A stretch of DNA of 64,000 bases from an uncultured Bacilli bacterium (lineage in GTDB: Bacteria; Bacillota_I; Bacilli_A; RF39; UBA660), in assembly GCA_910577505.1 (NCBI GenBank), contig CAJTLN010000004.1, positions 1-64,000 on the forward strand, read 5' to 3'. This document shows, piece after piece, positions 50,481-58,777 of the stretch. Below the pieces are notes generated by a model. The model saw nothing but the letters and a program-made list of their open reading frames with translations, was not told the DNA's origin and made no database searches. Position numbers and translations under genes: made by a program. The stretch's first letter is position 1, and the number at the start of each line of letters is the position of its first letter.

Positions 50481-53432
50481 TTATTTTCTACCACCCTTAT
50501 TTTCTTGAGCTTGACGTTGAATAAGCTTCTTATCAGCAAGTTCATGAGTCTTAGTATATGTAGAAGATTGTTTTCCTGCATCAGCAGCTTGAGAAATTGC
50601 TGACTTAGAAGATGCTCCTTTTAACTTTTCAGAAGCAACACCACGTCTAATTTCTTCAAAGATTGTTTTCTCATCAAATACTTCATAAGCTGGATCAGTA
50701 ATTCTATTTCCATCTTTATCATATGGAACATAAGAACTTCCTTCTTTTTTATATTTAACTTTACCAATTTTTGGATCACTATACTCAATTTCAAAGTCTG
50801 TTTGAGATGAGAATTTAGATTTTTCTGCTGCATCAGCAAATTCAAATTTACCATGTGTAACAGCTCTTTCACCAAATCCTTGTTTAATAACTTCAGAAAC
50901 TGTTTTTCTAACTGGTCTATCACCATCATAACCAACTACAATAGTATCATTTTGATGATCATTAATATATGAAGCATTTTCTGAAATGAATAATTGAATA
51001 TCTCTATTAGTATTTGAACCAACTTTAGTAGCTTGCTCATGTACCCAAGCATCTGCAGCAGCTTCCATAGCCACTCTCAATGCTTCTACTTCTCTAGCAC
51101 GTTCTGCTGTTGCAGTTGCAACATCAACTTTAATATCACTCATATCAAGAACAACATTATCATCTTTTAATACTGCCAAACCATTTGTACTAAGTTTATT
51201 CTCTAAAGCTGTTCTAGCAGAATCTAATGACTGTTTACTTAAATCTAATTGAGCCTTAGCAGCATCATATTGAGCATTTCCTACTGTTAAACCTTGATCT
51301 TCCAATTGTTGTAATGCCATTTTATTAGCAGCAAATTGAGATTTTAAAGCATTAAATGAACTTATATCACTTTGCAATGAAGCATCTCCCATAAAGGCAG
51401 ATTGACGCCTTCTATATTCTGCATTATAAGATTGTTCATCCCATCCTTCAACATACTCTCTAATTGGTTGACTCTTAAGTCTTTCATACTCTTGCTTTAA
51501 CATACTTGCACCATAAGTATCTTTCTTGTATGCTTCTTCACGCAATTTTCCTTTTAAAGAATCTAAGCTATCACCAAATTTAACAGCTGCTTCTTCTTTA
51601 GCAGTACTTACTGTACCAGTAGTCCAAGCCTTTGTTCTCTTTTGTAATTCATCTTGTAATGCTCCAACAGCAGTTGTAGCATATGCTGCAGCATTAGCAG
51701 CCTCATATGTAGCTTTTGCAGCTTCCATTGCTGCTCTCTTAGCAGCTTCCTCTGGAGTTCCTTTCGCAGCTTCATATTCATCATAAGCTGTCTTATACTT
51801 ATCCCAAGCATCTTTACGAGCAGCTAGTGCAGCTTCATGTTTATCCATACGCTCCCATCTCTTATCATGTGCATCGTTTGCACCTTGAGCAGCGTTTTCT
51901 GTTATATCGCTTGATTGTTTCCATGTTTCTGCAGGTTTATGACCAGGTCCAAAATTCATCATTGTTGCTCGAGCAGCACCAGAACCTATTCCACCTAAAA
52001 CTGAAAGAGCTCTTTTAGCAAAACCAGCATTTTTATCTCTAGTTGCAGTCCAGTTACGAACTCCAGCTTTCATTCCACCACCAGCAATACTCTTAGCAGC
52101 ATAGAAACCACCATCAGCAAGTTTTTTACCTATACCTAAATGCATATTTCCTTTAGGTAAATGTAACGTTTCAGTTATAATTTCAGGTGCTTTTCTACAG
52201 AAAGCAATTAATCCTAAAATTAAGAATGCTAATGCAAATAATTGTTCAGCAAAATTTAAACCATTTGTTTGTGACCAATTTGACACAGACGAAAATAAAT
52301 CTGTCAAATGGCATATTATATATACTACGACATACACAACCGATATTCTTACAAAAACTTCTATAAACGTTGATGTAACAGATTTTATATATGAATTAAA
52401 ATTCTCTTTAAACTTAGGCAATACCTGCATAACAAGTGGAACAGGTGCTATTATCTGTAAATATGCTAACTTAGCAGCACGAACACCCATATCTATACTA
52501 AATGAAACAAATGCAAATAATGCAAATGCACCAGCAATAGTAGAGATACCAAATAAATAAGTTATTTCTCCATCTTCAACATAATTACTTAAGAAAACAG
52601 TAAATATACCAAATCCTTCTCCAGCCGATGCCATCGCATATGCTTGTTGTAAAGTAACTTTACCATCAGATATTTGTGAAGCTTCAACACCAGTTGCAAT
52701 TTGATTAGCGGCAGAAGCACAAGTAGCAACTGCAGCACCTATTGCTAACCATCTTATTCCTGGAATAAATGCTAAAGCTATACTTCCAGCACATAACAAA
52801 CCACTAACTGCTCCAGATACAAAATACTTAGATGGATCTGCAACAATTTCATCTGCAGTTTTTCCACTATCTTCAGCTGGATAAAAGAAAGCCTGCCATA
52901 AGCTAGTTGCTGTAACAGCTCCTCCAATTGACTTAACATATTCATCAGGATTTACTTGTGAATCAAAACTAACCGAATCAGTTCCATTAGATACGCTCCC
53001 ACCAGTATCAACCTTTTCAGTATTTTCTATTCTAAAAAACAATTTGCCTAATACATCTTGTTCCAAAATTAACCCTTGAGCCTGATACATAAAATTAAAT
53101 AAAACAGGCGCTATTGCTAAACCTACTACAGCAATAACAACATTTTTTATCATCTTAGGGCCAAACTCACCCTTCGTTGTCTGTTCAGGATCCACTATAG
53201 CCTTCAAAATAGCATAAGATAATACAAACAACATCAAAACTCCGACAATAACATATATCTTATTAGCTATATCAAAATAAGCATCAGAAGATAACAATCT
53301 AGCCCCTGCTATAGCCATAAAAACTTTAAAAGAAGATGAAATCAATCCATAAATAAGAGAATCTAATGTAAGAATAATTCCAATAAAACCTTCTTTAAGA
53401 ACATCACCAAAGCCAAACAAAGTATATAACAT
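50481..53432 (-). CDS. VirB6/TrbL-like channel protein with long coiled tail
   Basis: About 983 aa from the ATG at 53432 (AGGTGGTGA upstream). Eight or so membrane segments between residues 5 and 415 (GLIAFCRKAPEIITETLHLP marks the end), the VirB6/TrbL/TcpH-like channel unit, with a large extracellular loop around 125-195. The C-terminal 560 residues are an Ala/Glu/Lys-rich coiled-coil region (EEAAKRAAMEAAKATYEAAN), predicted cytoplasmic. Such a long tail is unusual for VirB6 and could engage VirD4 or a substrate. Compositional Ala-richness differs from neighbours. Confidence 0.82.
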   Translation of the reverse strand: MLYTLFGFGDVLKEGFIGIILTLDSLIYGLISSSFKVFMAIAGARLLSSDAYFDIANKIYVIVGVLMLFVLSYAILKAIVDPEQTTKGEFGPKMIKNVVIAVVGLAIAPVLFNFMYQAQGLILEQDVLGKLFFRIENTEKVDTGGSVSNGTDSVSFDSQVNPDEYVKSIGGAVTATSLWQAFFYPAEDSGKTADEIVADPSKYFVSGAVSGLLCAGSIALAFIPGIRWLAIGAAVATCASAANQIATGVEASQISDGKVTLQQAYAMASAGEGFGIFTVFLSNYVEDGEITYLFGISTIAGAFALFAFVSFSIDMGVRAAKLAYLQIIAPVPLVMQVLPKFKENFNSYIKSVTSTFIEVFVRISVVYVVVYIICHLTDLFSSVSNWSQTNGLNFAEQLFALAFLILGLIAFCRKAPEIITETLHLPKGNMHLGIGKKLADGGFYAAKSIAGGGMKAGVRNWTATRDKNAGFAKRALSVLGGIGSGAARATMMNFGPGHKPAETWKQSSDITENAAQGANDAHDKRWERMDKHEAALAARKDAWDKYKTAYDEYEAAKGTPEEAAKRAAMEAAKATYEAANAAAYATTAVGALQDELQKRTKAWTTGTVSTAKEEAAVKFGDSLDSLKGKLREEAYKKDTYGASMLKQEYERLKSQPIREYVEGWDEQSYNAEYRRRQSAFMGDASLQSDISSFNALKSQFAANKMALQQLEDQGLTVGNAQYDAAKAQLDLSKQSLDSARTALENKLSTNGLAVLKDDNVVLDMSDIKVDVATATAERAREVEALRVAMEAAADAWVHEQATKVGSNTNRDIQLFISENASYINDHQNDTIVVGYDGDRPVRKTVSEVIKQGFGERAVTHGKFEFADAAEKSKFSSQTDFEIEYSDPKIGKVKYKKEGSSYVPYDKDGNRITDPAYEVFDEKTIFEEIRRGVASEKLKGASSKSAISQAADAGKQSSTYTKTHELADKKLIQRQAQENKGGRK

Positions 53433-53445
53433 ACACAATCACCAC

Positions 53446-53847
53446 CTATTGTATTCCACAAGTACCATACCAACCAAGCAAAGGGAATAAGAAATTAATT
53501 AAAGTTGGTAAGAAAAACAAAATAATTGCTAATATAATTCTCTTTACAGTATTCTTGGTAGCTTTCATTAATGCATCTTTATCCTGACTAGCAGTTGCTT
53601 TAACAAACTCAAAAATAGACAATACTAAACACAAAAGAGGAGCAACATATCCCATAATAGTAAAAATCTGTTGCAAAAAATTAGCAAAAGTTCCATCTTT
53701 TTTAGGATCTCCCAACAAAGAATTACAATCTTGTTCTTCAAATAAACTATAAATTACATCAGAACTATATGCCTCAACTCTTTCAATACCTATCAAAAAA
53801 TACATGCCAAAAACTATTAAAAACATAAATAATATTTTTTTGTACAT
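53446..53847 (-). CDS. VirB2/TrbC-like membrane subunit
   Basis: About 133 aa from the ATG at 53847 (GAGGTG site). Signal-like first hydrophobic segment (MYKKILFMFLIVFGMYFLIG), short outside part with CNSLLG, and two further hydrophobic segments (FTIMGYVAPLLCLVLSIFEF and RIILAIILFFLPTLINFLFP) joined by a polar loop with KDALMKATKNTVKR: the TrbC/VirB2 hairpin topology. Paralogue of the next gene upstream (shared K-A-x-K-x-x-x-x-R...FFxPTxxxF). Confidence 0.7.
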   Translation of the reverse strand: MYKKILFMFLIVFGMYFLIGIERVEAYSSDVIYSLFEEQDCNSLLGDPKKDGTFANFLQQIFTIMGYVAPLLCLVLSIFEFVKATASQDKDALMKATKNTVKRIILAIILFFLPTLINFLFPLLGWYGTCGIQ

Positions 53848-53889
53848 AAAAAACACCTCATATATCAAAAATTATAACATAAAAAAAGA

Positions 53890-53907
53890 GATATTTAAAT
53901 AAATATC
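53890..53907 (-). terminator. Possible terminator between VirB2-like genes
   Basis: 7-bp A/T stem GATATTT / AAATATC followed by a T run on the minus strand. Confidence 0.55.
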
Positions 53908-53930
53908 ACCTTTTTATATCAATTTAATTA

Positions 53931-54251
53931 TTAGCAAGCACCTTTTGTAATACAAGTTTGGCAAACTGTAAAATCGCCATCTTCGTTGAATCCATCAGCT
54001 AAACTAAATGCAAATCCAACAATAGTTGGGATAAAGAATATTACAACACCTGCAATACATCTCATCATTAAAGATTTTGCTGCTTTTTTAATTTCATCAT
54101 CTTTACTAGCAACTACAGCTTTTCCTAAATCAATCATACCAAATATAATAACTAAAATAGGAATAACTATTTTAAATACTGCTAAAATTTTTCCTACTAA
54201 AATCCAAACACTTTTAGTTTGAGTACAGAAATTAATTGCGCCTAATAACAT
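53931..54251 (-). CDS. VirB2/TrbC-like membrane subunit, second copy
   Basis: About 106 aa. Two membrane segments (VGKILAVFKIVIPILVIIFG and IAGVVIFFIPTIVGFAFSLA) joined by KAVVASKDDEIKKAAKSLMM, and a Cys-containing tail CQTCITKGAC. It shares the loop and second helix with the next gene. The start could be the ATG at 54251 or an upstream ATG at 54272; the AAGGAGA site lies between, favouring 54251. In T4SS such proteins are the pilus or channel-lining subunit; two copies side by side are unusual. Confidence 0.65.
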   Translation of the reverse strand: MLLGAINFCTQTKSVWILVGKILAVFKIVIPILVIIFGMIDLGKAVVASKDDEIKKAAKSLMMRCIAGVVIFFIPTIVGFAFSLADGFNEDGDFTVCQTCITKGAC

Positions 54252-54320
54252 AATAATACACATCTCCTTCATTTCATAATATAATTGTATTTAAATTTAT
54301 TAAATCTGTCAAGTTTTTCT

Positions 54321-55418
54321 TTATTCTTTTACAATACCAAATAATCTAGCAGCTCTAGGTTCACCACCAGTTGGTCTATTCTTATCAAAACCTAACTTAT
54401 TCAATAACTCATCAAGTACCCTATGTTTATCCTTTTTATCATCTAACGGAGGTATATTATGGAAAACGCTACATCTAGCTTCTCCCTCAAAGTCTCTTAC
54501 ATCAGGTGCATCAAGCAAACTCTTATTTAAGATAACTTTCATTCCTCTTATTTTATCTAAAATATTTCTATCTCTTCTTATTAATTTATTCAACATCAAA
54601 GTTGAAGGTTCTATCAAATATAGCATTTCAGTACAATTTGCTTCCTCTGCACTATTGTTTATATCTATCAATATTACATTATAATTATTAACTGGATTAT
54701 TAATAATTGAAGCTAACTCCCTACTACTTACACTTTTCAAATCAGGATCATTAAAGAACAAGAAATCATTTTTATCTAATTCTAATCCCAAAACAGAATA
54801 ATGTTCTGATAATTGCTTTTTCAACATATAAACTAATGTTGTAGCTCCAGCATGATCTGTTAAATTTTTAATTCCTATTACTCTAGTTCCTCCCATTGAA
54901 GGCACCATAGCACTTGGATTAATATACGATCTTTCATTTCCTGTAGATTGATTAAATCCAAACATTCCTTTGTTTCCATTGGAATTCTGTTGATAACCCC
55001 CACCCTGTCCTCCCATTGGAGAAGCACTTGAACCAAGCAAATGAAACTGTGCAACATCTTTATATGTATTAGGATTATCAATTAAATAAGCTATTGCATC
55101 AATATTCCTTGTAAAATTATATATTCCCATCGATACTAGTTCAGACAAGTATTGAGGTGAATTTACAATTTGTGAATCATCTAACAATAATATTATTTTT
55201 GACATATCCATTCCAAATGATAATCTTTGAATTTGTGAAATATCTTGATATCCAGAAATAGCAGTAATATCAAGAATCATTTTATTAAAGAAGAAATTGT
55301 CAAATTGAGCAATTAAATCATCTACTTGAAACTCTCCATCAATAGTTTTTATTAAATCTATTTTTGTACTCAAACTAGACAACATTGCTGAATATTTATT
55401 CGAAACTATAACATTCAT
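54321..55418 (-). CDS. TadZ/CpaE-like ATPase (degenerate)
   Basis: 365 aa. Residues 1-130 form a receiver-like domain (IILLLDDSQIVNSPQYLSEL), then a Gly/Asn/Gln-rich linker (about 130-170), then a ParA/MinD-like domain. VIGIKNLTDHAGATTLVYML stands where CpaE/TadZ has KGGVGATT; the signature Lys is replaced by Thr. NNYNVILIDINNSAEEANCT is the Walker B-like strand. TadZ proteins locate the Tad pilus machine. It lies directly between T4SS and pilin genes. Confidence 0.7.
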   Translation of the reverse strand: MNVIVSNKYSAMLSSLSTKIDLIKTIDGEFQVDDLIAQFDNFFFNKMILDITAISGYQDISQIQRLSFGMDMSKIILLLDDSQIVNSPQYLSELVSMGIYNFTRNIDAIAYLIDNPNTYKDVAQFHLLGSSASPMGGQGGGYQQNSNGNKGMFGFNQSTGNERSYINPSAMVPSMGGTRVIGIKNLTDHAGATTLVYMLKKQLSEHYSVLGLELDKNDFLFFNDPDLKSVSSRELASIINNPVNNYNVILIDINNSAEEANCTEMLYLIEPSTLMLNKLIRRDRNILDKIRGMKVILNKSLLDAPDVRDFEGEARCSVFHNIPPLDDKKDKHRVLDELLNKLGFDKNRPTGGEPRAARLFGIVKE

Positions 55419-55442
55419 TTTTTAATTTCCCCTTTCTTTAAA

Positions 55443-56057
55443 TTATGGAGCTATAAAGAAATCACCATTAGAAACTGAAACCAAATCCTTTTCAGGATTA
55501 TAAATTTCATCAGTCATCCCATCTACTCTAATCGACAAAAATTCAGTTAATACTGGAAATTCAAACTTATAAAATAACCTTACTTTATAATAAATACTAG
55601 AATACTTACTTCCAGCTGCAGCATTTTTTACTCTTCCAGTATCATACTTTGCAAAACAATAGTGATATTTTTCACCAACTCTTGCAACTTCGTAATCTGT
55701 TCCACTAGTTGCTTTATTCCCATAATTATCTAATGTTATTACACCATACCAAGTATCTCCATCTATTGGACATTGCCCCTTAGCTGTATATGCACTACCT
55801 CTTAAGTATAAATTAATTGTTTGAAATGCTCCACCCTTAGCACATACACTACCAGATTTACCAGTTAAATTTGATTGTACACCACAATTTGGTGCATTAT
55901 CTGTCATACCCTTATGTCTTTCTATAATACTTAGCATTTCATTTTTTAATTTAAATGAAGCCGTATAATTAATTGTAATTGTTATATAGCATGCAAAAAT
56001 AAGAATGAATACAATTATCAAACCTAATAACCAGATATCAGCAATACTATCCTTCAT
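55443..56057 (-). CDS. Pilin-like protein (TadE-type), 204 aa
   Basis: Short N-terminal leader MKDSIADIW, one membrane segment (about 10-30), then an extracellular domain with several Cys (CGVQSNLTGKSGSVCAKGG, YTAKGQCPID, YHYCFAK). The C-terminal half (YYKVRLFYKFEFPVLTEFLS) closely matches the 174-aa paralogue upstream (YYKVVVFFKIDWPVFRQIFN). TadE/TadF-like minor pilin by architecture and context; not identified by sequence family. Confidence 0.65.
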   Translation of the reverse strand: MKDSIADIWLLGLIIVFILIFACYITITINYTASFKLKNEMLSIIERHKGMTDNAPNCGVQSNLTGKSGSVCAKGGAFQTINLYLRGSAYTAKGQCPIDGDTWYGVITLDNYGNKATSGTDYEVARVGEKYHYCFAKYDTGRVKNAAAGSKYSSIYYKVRLFYKFEFPVLTEFLSIRVDGMTDEIYNPEKDLVSVSNGDFFIAP

Positions 56058-56062
56058 CTAAA

Positions 56063-56587
56063 TCACCTACACTTATTTTCTGAAACTTCAGTAAATTCAT
56101 TTCTTGGCATATATATAATAGCTGTTTCACCTGAAATCTTTATATTAAATATTTGCCTAAATACAGGCCAATCAATTTTAAAAAATACAACTACTTTATA
56201 ATAAGCACTTTCAAAATGTCCTATTGGTCCATTTACCATACCAGAGCTATTCTTAGTTCTAACATCAGTTTTTGCAATACAATAATTTGTATCAGATCCA
56301 TAACCGACAGGTCCATCATCTCTATTTTTTGAAAATCTGAACCAACAGCTTCCATCTTCTTGTGGACATTGTCCAGTAGCTGAATATCCAATACCTTTTA
56401 AATATCCATTTATTTTACTTATAGAACTTTTATTTACTCCATGGTAATGTTCAATTGATGTTATAACTTCATCTTTAATTCGGTAACATCTTGAATAATT
56501 AGTAGTTACACTAACGAAGCACGTAAAAACCCCTATAAAAAGCAAAACAATTAAATAAATCCAAGTACCACCTATTGCCTCTTTCAT
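56063..56587 (-). CDS. Pilin-like protein (TadE-type), 174 aa
   Basis: Leader MKEAIGGTW, membrane segment (about 10-30), extracellular domain with CPQEDGSCWFRFSKN and CIAKTD, then YYKVVVFFKIDWPVFRQIFN. Paralogue of the 204-aa neighbour, sharing KGxGYSATGQCP-type sequence and the C-terminal half. AGGTG site; 5 nt from the next gene. Confidence 0.65.
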   Translation of the reverse strand: MKEAIGGTWIYLIVLLFIGVFTCFVSVTTNYSRCYRIKDEVITSIEHYHGVNKSSISKINGYLKGIGYSATGQCPQEDGSCWFRFSKNRDDGPVGYGSDTNYCIAKTDVRTKNSSGMVNGPIGHFESAYYKVVVFFKIDWPVFRQIFNIKISGETAIIYMPRNEFTEVSENKCR

Positions 56588-56595
56588 TAGTACAC

Positions 56596-56832
56596 CTACC
56601 CTCTATATGGACATTCAAAAGTAGTTTTATTAGTTGCATTAGGATTATAGCAATCTACCATACCACTTCCAGGGTTATACCCAACATCACATACAGCATC
56701 GGCACACCTAGCATCATCCTTTAATCCTTGTCTAACCATTGGCCATACAACCATAAAGAAAACAGCCGATAGCAATGCAACGGCTGCAAGGACTATTACA
56801 GATCCATTTAAATCTCCCATAGCTTGTTTCAT
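56596..56832 (-). CDS. Small pilin-like protein, 78 aa
   Basis: MKQAMGDLNGSVIVLAAVAL, one membrane segment (about 10-32, VVWP at its end), then about 45 extracellular residues with four Cys (CADAVCDVG, DCYNP, FECPYRG). Same leader pattern MK(E/Q)A-x-G as its three neighbours; a G-6/D-7 junction is compatible with prepilin peptidase cleavage. Candidate major or minor pilin. Confidence 0.65.
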   Translation of the reverse strand: MKQAMGDLNGSVIVLAAVALLSAVFFMVVWPMVRQGLKDDARCADAVCDVGYNPGSGMVDCYNPNATNKTTFECPYRG

Positions 56833-56863
56833 TATGTATCACCTGTTTTCTATTATTTTTTAA

Positions 56864-57133
56864 CTATTTACAAGACTTTGAAAATTGTCTGCCATTGTAA
56901 TATGCAGTACAATTGAAACCTGAACATGAAACATAACCATCATCACTTGCACCAGTAATACTAGCATCAGTAGTCTTATAATTACCATTATTATCAACAT
57001 TTGAACATGCAGTATTAATTGCTAAATTTGATTGGATATTTGGCCAAACAAACATTGTAAACAATAAACCAACTGCTGCAATTGCAACAACAGTAATAAC
57101 TGTCATGTTTAATTCTCCTGTAGCTTCTTTCAT
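56864..57133 (-). CDS. Small pilin-like protein, 89 aa
   Basis: MKEATGELNMTVITVVAIAA, membrane segment to about residue 32 (FVWPNIQSN), then a Cys-containing domain (CSNVDNNGN, CSGFNCTAYYN, terminal SCK). The 30-residue N-terminus is nearly the same design as the 78-aa gene (FVWP versus VVWP). First gene of the pilin cluster; AGAGG site. Confidence 0.65.
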   Translation of the reverse strand: MKEATGELNMTVITVVAIAAVGLLFTMFVWPNIQSNLAINTACSNVDNNGNYKTTDASITGASDDGYVSCSGFNCTAYYNGRQFSKSCK

Positions 57134-57217
57134 ATATTCATCATTCCTCTTTCTATATTATTTTTTATACTATAATTATACTATTACAAATTTAATAATG
57201 CAATAGAAAAAACTAAT

Positions 57218-58777
57218 TTACTTTTCCTCATGATACTCTTTTTCAGTATTAACTTTCCATATTAATGATTTATCTTTCCTATCATTTTCAATTATATCTA
57301 CGGCTTCAAAAGCACACATCATTGAATGATCCATATTGTTATATCTATGCTGTCCATTTCTTCCTATACAATAAAGATTTTCGAAACTATTCAAATATTT
57401 TATTACTTTATCTATTTCATCATAAGTATCAAAATAAGCTGGATAAGCTTTCTTAACTTTTTCACGATGATAATCTAAAACATCCGTTTCATCAATAATG
57501 CCCATACTAATTAGTTCCTTAATAGCATATTGTGCACATTCATCATCATTCATATTCCAAAATTCATCATTTTCATTACAAAAATACTCTAAACCAATCC
57601 AAATAGTATTATATGGATCCTTTACCATATAAGGACTCCAATTATTAAATACTTGAATTCTTCCAAGCTTTACTTCATTTTCTTGGACATAAATCCAACA
57701 ATCTGGAATATTATCGTTATAAACTTTTATATTAGTTTCATTTTTTAAATTCAACTTTTTCACTAATAAACCAACAGTTACAAAATCTCGATAAGGCAAT
57801 CCATTAGCAATTTTTTCTACTTTTTTAGGTACATCTTTATCAATTCCATTAATTAAATCTTTTATAGGCATTGAAGAAATAAAAATATCTCCTTTTATTT
57901 CTTCATTTTTACCATCTACTTCACAAACAACAGACTTTATCTTTTTATCTTTGATTTTAATATTTAAAACTTTATGATTATATAATATCCTTCCACCATT
58001 TTTATCTATTTCACTAGCAACCTTTTCCCATAATTGACCAGGTCCATATTTAGGATAATAATATTGTTCTATTAATGAAGTTTCAACTTTTTTTGAATTG
58101 ATATGAAAAATCTTTTTAAAAGCATCAGATATTACAGCCATTATAGAAATTCCTTTAACTCTTTGAGCTCCCCAATCAGCAGATATTTTACTAGGATGTC
58201 TTCCCCATAGTTTCTCTGTATATCCTTCGAAAAACATACTATATAACTTTTTTCCAAATCTATTTATATAAAAATTTTCTAAAGAATCTTCTTCTTTTTT
58301 TATAATTAAACTTTTCATATAACTAAAACCACTTTGAATAGTTCTAGTAACCCCCATATTTTTTAAAGTTTCCAACTTCAAGCTAACAGGATAATCAAAA
58401 AATTTCTTTAAATAATATATTCTAGAAACTCTATTTCTAATTAACATTACATTATCATCTTTTTCTGGATTCGGCCCATCTTTACTTAATTCTTTTTTAT
58501 ATCCTGTTTTTTTATCATCAAAAGAATCTTTACCTTGTAAAGGCATTAATTCATTCCAAAAATCATTAACTTTTTTACTTTTAGAAAAAAACCTATGACC
58601 TCCTAAATCCATCCTATTACCTTTATAATTAATAGTTTTAGAAATTCCACCTACTTGATTTAATTCCTCTAATACAACTACATCGTATTTCTTTTTATTC
58701 TTTAACAATTCATAAGCTGCAGTAAGACCAGCAGGTCCCGCACCAATTATAACTACTTTCTTTTTCATCTTAATCAT
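57218..58777 (-). CDS. FAD-dependent oxidoreductase, UGM/amine-oxidase-like
   Basis: 519 aa. N-terminal FAD motif VVIIGAGPAGLTAAYELLKN, then VVVLEELNQVGGISKTINYK and MDLGGHRFFSK; the C-terminus has LYCIGRNGQHRYNNMDHSMM (second FAD contact). This subgroup (GGHRFFSK) resembles UDP-galactopyranose mutase-like and protoporphyrinogen-oxidase-like proteins found with glycosyltransferase genes. AAAGGA precedes the ATG at 58777; it overlaps the GT-C-like gene by 8 nt. Likely involved in making a surface sugar, perhaps galactofuranose-like; inferred. Confidence 0.75.
   Translation of the reverse strand: MIKMKKKVVIIGAGPAGLTAAYELLKNKKKYDVVVLEELNQVGGISKTINYKGNRMDLGGHRFFSKSKKVNDFWNELMPLQGKDSFDDKKTGYKKELSKDGPNPEKDDNVMLIRNRVSRIYYLKKFFDYPVSLKLETLKNMGVTRTIQSGFSYMKSLIIKKEEDSLENFYINRFGKKLYSMFFEGYTEKLWGRHPSKISADWGAQRVKGISIMAVISDAFKKIFHINSKKVETSLIEQYYYPKYGPGQLWEKVASEIDKNGGRILYNHKVLNIKIKDKKIKSVVCEVDGKNEEIKGDIFISSMPIKDLINGIDKDVPKKVEKIANGLPYRDFVTVGLLVKKLNLKNETNIKVYNDNIPDCWIYVQENEVKLGRIQVFNNWSPYMVKDPYNTIWIGLEYFCNENDEFWNMNDDECAQYAIKELISMGIIDETDVLDYHREKVKKAYPAYFDTYDEIDKVIKYLNSFENLYCIGRNGQHRYNNMDHSMMCAFEAVDIIENDRKDKSLIWKVNTEKEYHEEK

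Noticed and set aside
50621..51811. Additional reading frames inside the VirB6-like gene
   Set aside because: Repetitive Ala/Glu/Lys coding sequence leaves open frames in other phases; they lack ribosome sites and have implausible composition.
41723..57133. Integrative conjugative element
   Set aside because: No relaxase, integrase, excisionase, replication gene or att repeat seen in the window; the boundary to the left is ordinary chromosomal genes. It may still be one if these lie to the right.
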